From assembly GCF_023238445.1 (NCBI RefSeq), contig NZ_CP096658.1, positions 744,001-808,000 of the forward strand: a stretch of 64,000 bases of DNA. The letters run 5' to 3'. A model generated the notes under the pieces. That model saw only the letters and a list, made by a program, of their open reading frames with translations. It did not search any database and was not told the origin of the DNA. The stretch is from Halorussus gelatinilyticus. Its GTDB lineage: Archaea > Halobacteriota > Halobacteria > Halobacteriales > Haladaptataceae. Shown piece after piece: positions 1 through 10,019 of the stretch (positions are counted from its first letter, which is position 1; every line of letters starts with the position of its first letter). The translations under genes were made by a program, and so were the position numbers.

Positions 1-2
1 GA

Positions 3-386
3 AAGGGAATCAGGTGGCAGTTCGCCCGCGTGTTCCTCCCCTCGTCGGCCGTGGTGAACGTCGAAATCGGCGACCGACTGCTCGACCGCGAGGGGATGGA
101 GCGGGAGTTCAGCGAGGCCGCCATCGTGAGTATGCTCTGGCTACTGATTCTGTTCGCCAGTAGCCTCGTCATGGTGAACGTCGCGGATCCCTCGTTCACC
201 TACGCGGACGCGCTCTTCGAGGTCGCCAGCGCGCAGGGCAACGTCGGACTCTCGTCGGGCATCACCGGTCCGAGCATGCCAGCGGTCGCCGAAGGGATGT
301 TCCTCCTCAACATGTGGATCGGCCGCCTCGAAATCATCCCGGTGCTGGTGTTTCTGCGGTCCGCGCTGTACGGTCTCGACCCCTAA
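3..386 (+). CDS. trkH: TrkH-family potassium transporter, C-terminal part (5' end outside window)
   Basis: The reading frame is open from the window edge to the TAA at 384-386, so only about 127 C-terminal residues are seen. The segment has a membrane helix (residues LWLLILFASSLVMV), a re-entrant pore-like stretch with SAQGNVGLSSGI, and the closing MWIGRLEIIPVLVFLR, all typical of the last repeat of TrkH/KtrB K+ translocation subunits. These proteins form the membrane pore that imports K+, the main compatible cation of salt-in haloarchaea, usually with a cytosolic TrkA/RCK protein. The GTG at 30 is an internal codon, not a start. The family call is secure; substrate and partner are inferred. 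Confidence 0.9.
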   Translation, partial: KGIRWQFARVFLPSSAVVNVEIGDRLLDREGMEREFSEAAIVSMLWLLILFASSLVMVNVADPSFTYADALFEVASAQGNVGLSSGITGPSMPAVAEGMFLLNMWIGRLEIIPVLVFLRSALYGLDP

Positions 387-527
387 TCCCACTATATAAA
401 ATATTCGGCCGTTGCACGCCGTTTTTGTTTCATTACTCCACCTAACGAGTCTATAAACTGTTTCGGCCATTCTCGTTCGTCGTTAGGGGTAAATCACCGT
501 ACGGCGACGGAATGAACGGTTCGAACT

Positions 528-550
528 CCCCCCAACGGAAGGGGGTTTTT
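528..550 (+). terminator. C5/G5 hairpin followed by T5
   Basis: Cytosines at 529-533 can pair with guanines at 541-545 across a 7-base loop, followed by TTTTT. This looks like an intrinsic-type terminator about 140 bases after trkH. The T run is also about 45 bases before the next start codon, so the same bases may be a promoter element instead. Confidence 0.3.
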
Positions 551-592
551 ATGCACCTATCAGCGCAAGTAAAGACCGAGAGGAAGGTCACG

Positions 593-793
593 ATGGCTAC
601 ACAAAATCACAACTTCCAAGCGATAACGGAATCGTGCGACCAGTGCGGACGCGAGACCCCACACGAGGTCTCCGTGCAGATTCGGACCGAGAGCCAGAAG
701 CGCGAGAACGCCGAGTTCTCGCGGGAGCCCTACCGCGTCACCGAGTGCGAAATCTGTGGCGCGGAGTCCAGCCAGCGGATGAACAACGCGTAG
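593..793 (+). CDS. Small zinc-ribbon protein (resembles haloarchaeal DUF7835)
   Basis: A 66-residue protein with two CxxC knuckles, CDQCGRETPH near residue 14 and CEICGAES near residue 52, spaced like a zinc beta-ribbon. Between them is a charged segment (SQKRENAEFSREPYR). The ATG at 593 is preferred over an upstream in-frame ATG at 512 because GAGGAAGG just before it resembles a Shine-Dalgarno site and conserved-looking sequence begins here. Such mini zinc fingers are abundant in haloarchaea, mostly without known function; they may bind nucleic acid or protein. It stands alone between trkH and the convergent map gene. Confidence 0.75.
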   Translation: MATQNHNFQAITESCDQCGRETPHEVSVQIRTESQKRENAEFSREPYRVTECEICGAESSQRMNNA

Positions 794-975
794 CGGCATC
801 GATTTCTCCGTCGTTCTACCCGGCGAAGGAGGTCCGTCTCCGGAACAGGGTGTTCCGTACCGAAACAAAAACACGTCGGCACGAGAGGTATCGTCGCGCC
901 CGGTTTTGTCAACGAGGGTGAATCTCGGGGGGGTGCGCTCGACCCCGTCGAAGTTCTCGGAGGCGTCGCGGAGAT

Positions 976-1872
976 CTACTCGGTCGTGACTTCGCAGCCG
1001 TCTTCGGTCACGATGATGGTGTGTTCCTTCTGGCTGACCAGCTTCCCGTCGTCCTCCTTCAGCACCGGGTAGCCGTGGACGATGTCGTTCATCTTGAGTC
1101 GCCGCAGGGCCATCTCGGCGCGGGGAGCGTCGAGCCATCGCTTGGCGAACGGGAGCGTCCGGAACTCCTCGGTGATCTGTTCGAGCGCTTGGCGGGCCTG
1201 CCGGTCACGGACCGACCCCTCGCGTTCCAGCGCGAAAATCTCCTCGTCGTTGCCCTCGGTCACCTTGCCGGTGCCGTCGGTGGCGAACGGTTCGATGGCG
1301 ACCACGTCGCCGACCTCCAACTCGACGCCCTGCGCGACGGCGCGATTGGGGATGTTGGGCGAGACGTGTTGCTGGTACTGGTCGAGACCGTGCCCGGTGA
1401 GGTTGACCACGGGGTTGTAGCCGTAGCCGTCGATGACCGACTCGATTTCCGCGCCGATATCGCCGGTCTCGACGCCGGGTTCCACCATGTCGAGCGCCGC
1501 TTCGAGGGCCTCCTCGCTGGCCTCCTTCAACTCGGGGTTGCCCGACAGGTCCACCGTAATCGCGGTGTCGGCTATCCAGCCATCGACGTGGACGCCGATG
1601 TCGAGGTTGACCATCTCCTCGTCGAACTCGGTGTCGTCGTCGCCGCCCGGCGTCGCGTGGGCGGCCTCCTCGTCCACGCTGATGTTGACCGGGAACGCGG
1701 GTTCGCCACCGAGTTCGCGGATGCGCTCCTCGGCGTACTCGGCGACCTCCAACTGCTTCGCGCCGACCTCGACGCGGTCGGCGGCCTCCCCGCGGACCTG
1801 TGCGAGGATTTCGCCGGCCTCGCGGTGCTTCTCGTACTTCTCGGCTTCGAGGTCCACCTCGGTTTCGCTCAT
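976..1872 (-). CDS. map: Methionine aminopeptidase, type II
   Basis: A 298-residue cytosolic metallopeptidase that removes N-terminal methionine from nascent proteins. The five metal ligands of the pita-bread fold are present: D91 and D102 (NLDIGVHVDGWIADTA), H161 (LTGHGLD), E194 (AIEPFAT) and E283 (SQKEHT). The substrate-side histidine is in AHATPG (H72). The type II insert lies between E194 and E283, with conserved LPFAKRWL and a YPVL motif. Length matches archaeal type IIa enzymes, which lack the eukaryotic N-terminal extension. It is monocistronic as far as can be seen, with no close gene on the same strand. Confidence 0.96.
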   Translation of the reverse strand: MSETEVDLEAEKYEKHREAGEILAQVRGEAADRVEVGAKQLEVAEYAEERIRELGGEPAFPVNISVDEEAAHATPGGDDDTEFDEEMVNLDIGVHVDGWIADTAITVDLSGNPELKEASEEALEAALDMVEPGVETGDIGAEIESVIDGYGYNPVVNLTGHGLDQYQQHVSPNIPNRAVAQGVELEVGDVVAIEPFATDGTGKVTEGNDEEIFALEREGSVRDRQARQALEQITEEFRTLPFAKRWLDAPRAEMALRRLKMNDIVHGYPVLKEDDGKLVSQKEHTIIVTEDGCEVTTE

Positions 1873-2228
1873 GGGTTTCCTTTCGCCCGAGTCTCGGAAA
1901 GGGTTTCCGTCTCGCTACGGCGCGAACCGAAGTCGAGGCGGGCTACTGAGGGCGGAGATGGTGCGACCGACACGGGGCGACAGCGGCGGACCGACCGACA
2001 CGGGGCGACTAAAATGGGCCGACGGCGACGGACCGACCGGGACCGCATCGAGAGGCGTCGCGCGCCGACTCGTCGGCGCTCGCGTGTCCTCGCGTGGCAA
2101 AGCGGTTAGGGCCGTCGTACCCGCGAGATAATTCCGCTGTAACGGCAGTAATAGCCCGTCAAAACCCCAAACGGAACGAAACGGTTGGTCCCGTTTATTG
2201 GCGGTTCCGGCGATATGATTGCCTGCAT
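1873..2228. other. Intergenic region with probable promoter of the surface-protein gene
   Basis: There is no credible gene here. The first 240 bases are GC-rich with repeated GACCGAC-type strings. A TATA-like TTTATTG at 2194-2200 lies about 30 bases before the ATG at 2229, which suggests a leaderless transcript for the downstream gene. Confidence 0.5.
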
Positions 2229-3764
2229 ATGCAACGAGAAACCGGCGCAGTGCTGATGGTGATGGCCCTCGTTCTCGCCAGCGTCCCGCTGGCGGCCTTC
2301 GGAGGGACCGCATCGTCGCCTGCCGCACAGTCAGAGAACGTTACCCTGCAGGACGTGCAGGTCGAACAGTTACAGTTAGCGAACGCGACAGTCCGAAACG
2401 CGACGATAGAGACACTACAGGTAGACAGGGTCGAAGTCGTCGGCCAGAACAAGACGCTGGAGAACGCGACCCTCCAGAACGTCCGGCTTCAGAACCTCTC
2501 GGTCAGGAACATCTCGGTCCAGCAGCTCCAGACGCAGGACCAGACCCTCTCGCAGGCCCTGAGCGGGAACACGTCGGTCCAGTCGGTCACGGTGCAGGAC
2601 CTGACCATCGAGCAGATGAACGTCTCGCAGTTCAGCGTCCAGAACATCCGCGTCGAGAGCGGTCAGCAGACGGGCGGTCAGGCCACCGAGAGCGGCGAAA
2701 CGACCGCCGAGGCGGCCGCGCTCCAAGACGAGACGACCACCGCCGAGGGTCAGGAGACCACCACCGAAGCCGAGGAGACGACGATGGCCGCAGAGGAGAC
2801 GACCGCGGCTGAGGAAGAGACCACGATGGCAGCCGAAGAGACCACCACCGAGGTGGGCGGTCAGGCCCAAGTCGGTGGCGTCACGGTCGAGAGCGCGACC
2901 ATCGAGAACTTCCAAGTGGACCAGATGAGCGTCCAGACGCTGGTCCTCATGGACATCGGTGCCCAAGCGGGCCAGGTGACCACGCAAGAGACCACTGCCG
3001 CGGCCGAGGAGACCACTACGGAGGCCGAGGAGACCACCACGGAAGCTGAAGAGACCACGATGGCCGCCGAGGAGACCACGATGGCGGCCGAAGAAACCAC
3101 GATGGCGGCCGAAGAAACCACGATGGCCGCAGAGGAGACGACCACCGAGGCGGCCGCGCTCCAAGACGAGACGACCACCGCCGAGGGTCAGGAGACCACC
3201 ACCGAAGCCGAAGGCGACCAAGCGGGTGGCACGGTCATTAGCAGCCTCTCGGCCCAGAGCGTGAGCGTCCAGCGCGCTGTCGTCGGGTCGGTCGCCGCCA
3301 GCTCGGTCGACCTCGGCAGCGGCCAGATCGCGCTCATCTCCGTCCAGAACCTGAACGCTCCCAGCACGGTCCAGCAGGGCGAGTCCTACACCGTCGAGGC
3401 GGTCCTCGTCAACGTCGGTAACGACCGCGTGGCCAAGCAGGTCTCGTACCGCATCGGCGGCAACGTCATCGAGTCCGAACTCGTGCCGGTGCCCGCGGGC
3501 GGGTCCGCGACCGTCAGCTTCAACGCGAGCATCGGAACGTTCCCGACCGGCACGTACACGCACGGCGTCTACACCGACATGGCGCGCTCGACGGCGCAAC
3601 TCGACGTTACCGAGTCCAACCAAACTGACGGCGGCCAGATAAACGTGGACGAAGAGACGACGACCGAAGGCGGCGAGACCACCACGACGGGTGGTGAGAC
3701 GACGACCGAAGGCGGCGAGGAGACGACCGCCGCCGGCGAGGAGACGACCACCGCCGAGATGTAA
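2229..3764 (+). CDS. Secreted Thr/Glu-rich repeat surface protein with pentad N-terminal domain
   Basis: A 511-residue protein with an N-terminal signal sequence (hydrophobic GAVLMVMALVLASVPLAAF, then an Ala-rich cleavage region). Residues about 35-155 follow a five-residue rhythm of the form [N/Q]-hydrophobic-x-[L/V]-x (for example NVRLQ NLSVR NISVQ), with many NxS/T sequons. A long stretch of ETT(T/M)(E/A)AEE repeats (about 160-335) is interrupted by a second pentad segment. Residues about 360-455 resemble a CARDB/Ig-like beta-sandwich (YTVEAVLVNVGNDRVAKQ). The tail is again Thr/Gly/Glu repeats with no C-terminal membrane anchor or PGF motif. The ATG at 2229 is chosen because the signal peptide begins here. 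It is probably an exported, heavily glycosylated cell-surface protein of unknown function. Confidence 0.85.
   Translation: MQRETGAVLMVMALVLASVPLAAFGGTASSPAAQSENVTLQDVQVEQLQLANATVRNATIETLQVDRVEVVGQNKTLENATLQNVRLQNLSVRNISVQQLQTQDQTLSQALSGNTSVQSVTVQDLTIEQMNVSQFSVQNIRVESGQQTGGQATESGETTAEAAALQDETTTAEGQETTTEAEETTMAAEETTAAEEETTMAAEETTTEVGGQAQVGGVTVESATIENFQVDQMSVQTLVLMDIGAQAGQVTTQETTAAAEETTTEAEETTTEAEETTMAAEETTMAAEETTMAAEETTMAAEETTTEAAALQDETTTAEGQETTTEAEGDQAGGTVISSLSAQSVSVQRAVVGSVAASSVDLGSGQIALISVQNLNAPSTVQQGESYTVEAVLVNVGNDRVAKQVSYRIGGNVIESELVPVPAGGSATVSFNASIGTFPTGTYTHGVYTDMARSTAQLDVTESNQTDGGQINVDEETTTEGGETTTTGGETTTEGGEETTAAGEETTTAEM
2709..3222 (+). repeat. Intragenic direct repeats (Thr-rich stalk)
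   Basis: A 65-base stretch at 2709-2773 recurs exactly at 3147-3211. Between them the units encoding EETTMAA and EETTTEA recur in tandem, with four consecutive TMAAEE units at about 3057-3135. Such near-identical in-frame repeats can expand or contract by recombination or slippage without breaking the frame. Confidence 0.85.
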
Positions 3765-3800
3765 CGCCGTCCGGTTTCGATTCGATTCTTTTTCGCGGTC

Positions 3801-4718
3801 TCACTCGGTCGCCGAGCGACTGCTGACCGCGGTCTGCATCGCCTCGGAGTTGAACGCGCTTCCCGCGTTCCCGTCGCCGTCGAGGAGGATGACGCCGGCC
3901 GACGAGCCGGTGAGTTCCGCGAACTCCTCGATAGCGCGGTCGGCCGCGGCTTGGGCCTCGTAGCCGGATTCGAGGTGGCGGACCGCCCGCCGGGTGAGCG
4001 TCGCCTTGGCGATGTCCTCGCCCGCGCCCGTCGCGCTGGCCGCGCCCGCGGGGGCCGCGAAGAAGCCGCTCCCGATTTGGGGCACGTCGCCGACCCGACC
4101 CGCCAGCGCGAGCCACCGGCCGCCGGTCGAGGTCGCCGCCGCGAACTCGTCGGTCTCGGAGTCGTAGGCGACCGCACCCACGGTGTCGTGGTCCTTCGGA
4201 TTCTCGTCGGACTCCTCGCTCGCGCTCTCGGGACTCCCGCCGAACTTCTCGGTCAGCCAGTCGAGGTGTTCCCGCGGGGTGCCCGTCGGCTTCGAATCGA
4301 GATCGGCCCACCTCTCGCGGGTGTCCTCCGACCAGAGGTCCGCGCCGGTCTCGACGCCGAAGTCGGCCGCGAGTTCGACCGCGCGGTCGCCCGAGACGAG
4401 GACGTGGGGTGTCTCCTCCATGACGACGCGCGCGGCGCTGACGGCGTGTTCGACGCCGGGCATCGAGCAGGCCGCGCCCGCCTCGCGGTCGCCGGTCATC
4501 AGGCCCGCGTCGGTCCGAATCGCGCCGTCGCTCTGGACAGCGCCGCCGACCCCGGCGTTGAACCGGGGTGCGGATTCGAGGACGTGGACCGCGGCCTCGA
4601 CCGCGTCCACGACCGAGGACTCGGCCGCGCCGGTCTGGGCCGCCTCGTCCAACACTTCTTGTCTGGGTTCGGGTTCGTCGGGGGCGCTTCCCGCGCCACC
4701 GTGTACGATGACCTTCAT
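3801..4718 (-). CDS. Isoaspartyl peptidase / L-asparaginase (Ntn hydrolase)
   Basis: A 305-residue member of the plant-type asparaginase family (asparaginase_2). It opens with VIVHGGAG, carries FNAGVGGAVQSDG, and has the autocleavage and catalytic site HDTVGAVA with nucleophile Thr179; GRVGD and ATGAGEDI follow in the beta subunit. The precursor cleaves itself before the threonine to give alpha and beta chains. Known members hydrolyse isoaspartyl dipeptides or asparagine, repairing damaged proteins or recycling nitrogen. A Ser/Glu/Asp-rich linker before Thr179 is normal for the family. It converges with the surface-protein gene upstream and is divergent from the gene at 4884. Confidence 0.93.
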   Translation of the reverse strand: MKVIVHGGAGSAPDEPEPRQEVLDEAAQTGAAESSVVDAVEAAVHVLESAPRFNAGVGGAVQSDGAIRTDAGLMTGDREAGAACSMPGVEHAVSAARVVMEETPHVLVSGDRAVELAADFGVETGADLWSEDTRERWADLDSKPTGTPREHLDWLTEKFGGSPESASEESDENPKDHDTVGAVAYDSETDEFAAATSTGGRWLALAGRVGDVPQIGSGFFAAPAGAASATGAGEDIAKATLTRRAVRHLESGYEAQAAADRAIEEFAELTGSSAGVILLDGDGNAGSAFNSEAMQTAVSSRSATE

Positions 4719-4883
4719 GCGATGGGGTGGTTCGCCTTCGGCCTTAAATTCGGGTTACTCGGCAAGGGAAACCGTCGCGGTGCCACGCAGTCGCGGTCGA
4801 GTCGGCAGTAACTCCCTCACCTCCAACTCGCGCCTCCTTCAGAACCCAAGAACCTACGTTCCCGGATTAATCACGAACCGGAC

Positions 4884-5591
4884 ATGCCGACCTACGTCAG
4901 AGACGACGCCACGGACCTCCGAGTAATCGACCGCTGGGACGACGGTGTCGGCTGGCTCGTCGCCCCGGAAGAGGACGCGCAGCGCGCCAGCCACGCGGTT
5001 CTGGGCGACGACGGGGGAATCTGGCTGTTCGACCCCCTCGACGCGCCCGGCGTGGACGACCTCGTGGCCGACTTGGGCGAAGTGGCGGGGGTCGCGGTGC
5101 TGTCGAACTACCACGCCCGCGACGCCGGTGCGATTGCCCGTCGCCACGACGTTGCGGTCCATCTCCCGGCGTCGATGACCCGCGTCGAGGAGCGCGTCGA
5201 TGCGCCAATCGAGCGTTTCAGCGGGACGCTGGCCGACTCCGGCTTCCGGGTCCGGACGCGCGCGCCCCTGCCGGGGTGGCGCGAGTCGGTCGCCTACCGG
5301 CCGTCGGACGGGACCCTCTACGCGCCGGACGTGCTGGGGACCGCGCCGCCGTACCGCGTCGGCGACGAACGACTCGGCGTCTACCTCTTCCGGCGACCCG
5401 CGCCTCCTCGGGAGTCGTTCGAGGGACTCGACGTCGCTCGGATTCTGGTCGGGCACGGCACGGGCGTCTTCGAGCGGCCCGACGAGGCGCTGGAGGACGC
5501 GCTGGCGGGGGCGCGCGAGCGGTTTCCGCGGGCGCTGCTCGAAAACGGCGCGAGTCAGCTTCGGGCGCTGACCGGGGCGGTACGGGAGTGA
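4884..5591 (+). CDS. Haloarchaeal protein with degenerate metallo-beta-lactamase-like fold
   Basis: A 235-residue protein whose layout recalls metallo-beta-lactamase-fold proteins: GIWLFDPLDAPGVDDL (strand, loop, helix), then VLSNYHARDAGA where HxHxDH would be expected, a late YAPDVLGTAPPY segment, and a final ILVGHGTGVF. Most metal-binding histidines of the canonical motif are missing, so any activity is doubtful. The ATG at 4884 fits the first strand. No signal peptide or membrane segment is seen. The fold assignment is an inference from pattern, not from a clear family match. Confidence 0.7.
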   Translation: MPTYVRDDATDLRVIDRWDDGVGWLVAPEEDAQRASHAVLGDDGGIWLFDPLDAPGVDDLVADLGEVAGVAVLSNYHARDAGAIARRHDVAVHLPASMTRVEERVDAPIERFSGTLADSGFRVRTRAPLPGWRESVAYRPSDGTLYAPDVLGTAPPYRVGDERLGVYLFRRPAPPRESFEGLDVARILVGHGTGVFERPDEALEDALAGARERFPRALLENGASQLRALTGAVRE

Positions 5592-5719
5592 GCCGATCCC
5601 GCAGGAACGGCGCCTCGGGAATGGGTCACGTCCGCAAACTAGGAATATTAGGACGTATGGAGGTCTCGCAGGACTAAACGGTAGCCCTTTTATTCCTCTC
5701 TCACGCAGATTCGAGTGTC

Positions 5720-6997
<1,278 letters not shown>

Positions 6998-7153
6998 ACG
7001 CCGGTCGCTTCGACTCCGTTTCGATTCGGCTTCGATTCCGCTGCGGCTCCGCTTCGACCTCGCTTCGTCTTTCTTTTCGCGTGTCGAAATCTATCTTCCA
7101 GACGATACGTTAATCGAACAAGCCACGCCGTATTAAATTCATTGGGGGAGAGA

Positions 7154-7161
7154 TTTATAAA
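7154..7161 (+). promoter_or_regulatory. TATA box, leaderless promoter
   Basis: TTTATAAA lies in an AT-rich patch 23-30 bases before the ATG at 7184. This is the usual distance for a TATA box when transcription starts at or next to the start codon. Confidence 0.6.
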
Positions 7162-7183
7162 ATTCCGCGTGCGAGTCAATCGC

Positions 7184-8083
7184 ATGAGTACGACGGAGGC
7201 ACCGGGGACCCGGAGTCGACTCGACAGGTGGTTGGAATCGAACCTCTCGGGACTGCTCCCGTGGAAGCGCCGCGCCGAGGCGTTCTACCACGAGAAGCGC
7301 GCCAAACTCGCGGGAGACGACTACGAGACCGCCCGCGACCACTACGAGGAGGCGATCGGCGTCCGGGGTCGGCTCGGCGACCCCGAGCGAGCGATGGCGC
7401 TCGGGAAGGAACTGGCGGACCTCGCGCGCAAGCGGGGCGACGACGGCACGGCGCTCGACCACTACGAGCGCGTGGTCGAACTCCGCGCCCGCCGGGAGAA
7501 CGCGCGGGGCGCGCTCGACGCGCTCGAACCGATGCTCGACATCCTCGACGCGGACGGCGTGGACGACGAACTCGCCGACTGGTGGGGTCACGCGCTGATG
7601 ATTCTCGGGCGGGCCGAACCGGACGAAATCCCGAACGCGCGGCGCGACGAGTTGATTCGCCGGTACGCCGACCGGATTCGCAGCGAGGACAGCGCCGGAC
7701 GGCTCTACGGGTTCGCGCTCACCCGCCTGCTGGCGGGCGAGGACGAGACGGGCGCGGACCTGCTCGACGCGACGTGGGAGCGCCGCGACGTGGTGCGCGA
7801 GCAGGTCGGCCAGTTCCTCGTCGTCCTCGCGGCGGGCGTCGGCCGAGTCGCTCACGCCGAACTGACGGGCCGCGAGGTGGACCGCGAGGCGACCCTCGAC
7901 TTCGTGGCCGACCACCGCGAGAAGCTCTCGGAACCGGCGACGGCGCTCTTCGACCGACTCCGCGACGGCGAGACAGACGCGGACCCCGAGGGCCTGAAGA
8001 CCGGCGTCGGGCCGAACGACGGCGCGGAACTCCGCGAGGTCGAGGCCGAAGTGTTCGGACAGTTCCTCGAACGGTTGGAGTGA
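7184..8083 (+). CDS. TPR-like helical repeat protein of unknown function
   Basis: A 299-residue soluble protein rich in Asp, Glu, Arg and Ala. Residues 27-110 contain helix pairs of tetratricopeptide type (ETARDHYEEAIGVRGRLGDPERAMALGKELADLARKRGD cut into 34-residue units). The rest is also predicted helical, with no catalytic motif. The ATG at 7184 was chosen over an upstream TTG because a TATA box sits at the correct distance and the protein family style (MSTTEAPG) begins here. It stands alone between icd and the convergent cupin gene. It may be a scaffold, but no partner is visible. Confidence 0.75.
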   Translation: MSTTEAPGTRSRLDRWLESNLSGLLPWKRRAEAFYHEKRAKLAGDDYETARDHYEEAIGVRGRLGDPERAMALGKELADLARKRGDDGTALDHYERVVELRARRENARGALDALEPMLDILDADGVDDELADWWGHALMILGRAEPDEIPNARRDELIRRYADRIRSEDSAGRLYGFALTRLLAGEDETGADLLDATWERRDVVREQVGQFLVVLAAGVGRVAHAELTGREVDREATLDFVADHREKLSEPATALFDRLRDGETDADPEGLKTGVGPNDGAELREVEAEVFGQFLERLE

Positions 8084-8268
8084 CCCGGCGCGAGTGACGG
8101 TGAAACGTCACTCTCGGCGCGTGCTGGCACGGTGCTGTGCGGTACTGTGCGGTCATGGTGACTCCGATGCTCGAGCCTGACGCTAGCTTCTACTCGGCGC
8201 TGTCGGGACGGCGTGAGGACTTCCCGGCGACGAGAATTCGAGTTCCGCGAATCCCGACGGCTCGCTTC

Positions 8269-8607
8269 TCAGTCCTTCCAGTCCGGATTCTCGCGCGGTG
8301 GGCTGAAGATGTCCACGCCCTCGACGGGCACGTCGCCGCGGTTCTCGGCGGCGTGAGGTTCGTCGCCGGGGATGGCGTACGAGTCGCCCTCGCTCACGTC
8401 GATTTCCTCGCCGTCCACGAGGAAAGTCAGCGTTCCGTTCGTGATGAAGCCGGTCTGTTCGTTGGGATGGCTGTGTTCGGGCACCTCCGCGTCGGGTTCG
8501 ATGAAGAAGTGCTGGACGTTCATCTCGTCGGCACCCGCGAGCAGCGAGAGGTGGACGCCATCGACGGCTTCGGTGGACTCCTCGGCGTCTTTGGGTACGA
8601 CTTCCAT
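8269..8607 (-). CDS. Single-domain cupin protein
   Basis: A 112-residue small beta-barrel protein. The first cupin motif is EHSHPNEQTGFITNG, giving metal ligands H45, H47 and E50 or Q51; the second is PGDEPHAAEN with H85. The GTLTFLVDGEEIDVSEGDSYAIP segment between them is characteristic of the RmlC-like cupins with mainly storage, sensing or dioxygenase roles. No extra domain is present and no pathway neighbour helps. Substrate is unknown. The start at 8607 gives a normal N terminus (MEVVPKDA). Confidence 0.87.
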   Translation of the reverse strand: MEVVPKDAEESTEAVDGVHLSLLAGADEMNVQHFFIEPDAEVPEHSHPNEQTGFITNGTLTFLVDGEEIDVSEGDSYAIPGDEPHAAENRGDVPVEGVDIFSPPRENPDWKD

Positions 8608-8762
8608 AGTCGGCCGTACCGAGAACCGCGAGCGACGTAAAGGTTCGACTACGGGAAAACGAATCGAGGAGAGTGAGGGAGAGAATGAGGCCGATAGCGA
8701 AGGAGTGAGACCGGCAGAGAGGGAGCGAGGACGACAGCGAGAGAGCGAGACCGTCGGTCGTC

Positions 8763-10019
8763 TCAGCGCCCGAGGTCCTCGTGGGCGCTCGACAGGTGCC
8801 GAGAGGCGAGCGCCGCGAGCAGCGAGAGTTCCCCGGCGAGCGCGCCCACGGCGATGATTTCGGCGAGCGCGTCGGCGTTGCTCCCGGCGGGGTCGCCGCC
8901 GCCGCGCAGGCCCAGCACGTCGAGGGCCTCCGACTGAGTGGGGAGCTTGGTGCCGCCGCCGACCGTACCGACCTCCAGACTGGCGAGACTCACGCTGGCG
9001 TACAGCGCGTCCTCGCGGGCCTCGACGGTCGTGATGGCGTTGGCCCCTTCCACGACCTGCGCGGCGTCCTGTCCGGTGGCGAGGAACGCCGCGGCGACGA
9101 CGTTCGCGGCGTGGGCGTTGAAGCCGAGGGCTCCGGCCTTCGCGCTCCCGACGAGGTTCTTGCGGGTGTTGGCCTCCTCGATGGCCTCCGGCGTGGTGTG
9201 GAGGCGGTCTTCGACCGTCTCGCGCGGAATCGTCACGTCCGCCGTGACGCTCCGGCCCCGTCCCTCGACCGCGTTGATGGCGGCGGGCTTCTTGTCCGAG
9301 CAGAGGTTACCCGAGAGCGCGACCAGCGAGGCGGGCGTCTCCTCCTCCACGAGGTCGGCCGCTTCTCGGGTGGCGATGGTCGCCATGTTCATCCCCATCG
9401 CGTCTTTAGTGTCGTAGACGAACCGCAGGTAGACCGAATCGCCGACGACGTAGGTGTCCACGTCGACGAGTTCGCCGTGGCTGGTGGTCGATTCGGCGGC
9501 CTCCCGGAGCCGGTCGGTGTTCTCGCGGACCCACGAGACGACTTCCTCGGCCTCCGCGATGCCGCCGACGCGGAACACCGGCGCGCGGGTCATGCCCGAT
9601 TTGGTGACGCGCGCGTCCGAACCGCCGGCGGTCGCGATGACCGATAGCCCTCGGTTGACGCTCGCCAGCAGCGCGCCCTCGGTCGTGGCAAGCGGCAGGT
9701 AGAACTCGCCGTCGGCCGCGCCACCCGCGACCTGCACCGGCCCGGCGACTCCCATCGGAATCTGGGCCGCGCCCACCATGTTCTCGATGGCGGTGTCGGC
9801 GGCCTGCTCGGCGTCGAGCGCGTAGTCGCCGATGGTCTCGACGTCGGCGTCGGTCTCCAGTTCGAGGAGTCGCCTGCGGGCCGCCGCGGCCGTCTCGGCG
9901 TCGGTGCGGTCGTCGAGTTCGTGGAGGCGCAATTCGCCCTCGCGGACCAACTCTGCGAGCGCCTCGGGGTCGCTCGCGGCGCTGGCGTCCGAATCGCTCG
10001 CGGCGGAGTCGTCGGTCAT
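8763..10019 (-). CDS. hmgA: 3-hydroxy-3-methylglutaryl-CoA reductase (class I)
   Basis: A 418-residue enzyme reducing HMG-CoA with two NADPH to mevalonate, the committed step to archaeal isoprenoid lipids, carotenoids and dolichol. Signature motifs are ENMVGAAQIPMGVAGP, the catalytic glutamate in LATTEGAL, DAMGMNMAT for cofactor binding, the catalytic lysine in LCSDKKPAAIN, NAHAANVV, and GTVGGGT. The class I C-terminal histidine is in SSAHEDLGR (H413). The ATG at 10019 gives the expected short acidic leader; an upstream ATG would add a basic tail with no homology. In haloarchaea this gene is the target of mevinolin/simvastatin. Confidence 0.96.
   Translation of the reverse strand: MTDDSAASDSDASAASDPEALAELVREGELRLHELDDRTDAETAAAARRRLLELETDADVETIGDYALDAEQAADTAIENMVGAAQIPMGVAGPVQVAGGAADGEFYLPLATTEGALLASVNRGLSVIATAGGSDARVTKSGMTRAPVFRVGGIAEAEEVVSWVRENTDRLREAAESTTSHGELVDVDTYVVGDSVYLRFVYDTKDAMGMNMATIATREAADLVEEETPASLVALSGNLCSDKKPAAINAVEGRGRSVTADVTIPRETVEDRLHTTPEAIEEANTRKNLVGSAKAGALGFNAHAANVVAAAFLATGQDAAQVVEGANAITTVEAREDALYASVSLASLEVGTVGGGTKLPTQSEALDVLGLRGGGDPAGSNADALAEIIAVGALAGELSLLAALASRHLSSAHEDLGR

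Noticed and set aside
560-1138. 192-codon minus-strand frame overlapping the zinc-ribbon gene and the end of map
   Set aside because: It is Arg/Pro-rich, typical of an antisense shadow of high-GC genes.
3057-3160. Tandem repeats considered as a CRISPR array
   Set aside because: There are no spacers; the repeats are in-frame coding units of one protein.
2415-3623. 402-codon frame antisense to the surface protein
   Set aside because: Repeats of the sense gene give a long open antisense frame; Gly/Arg/Leu-rich with no domain.
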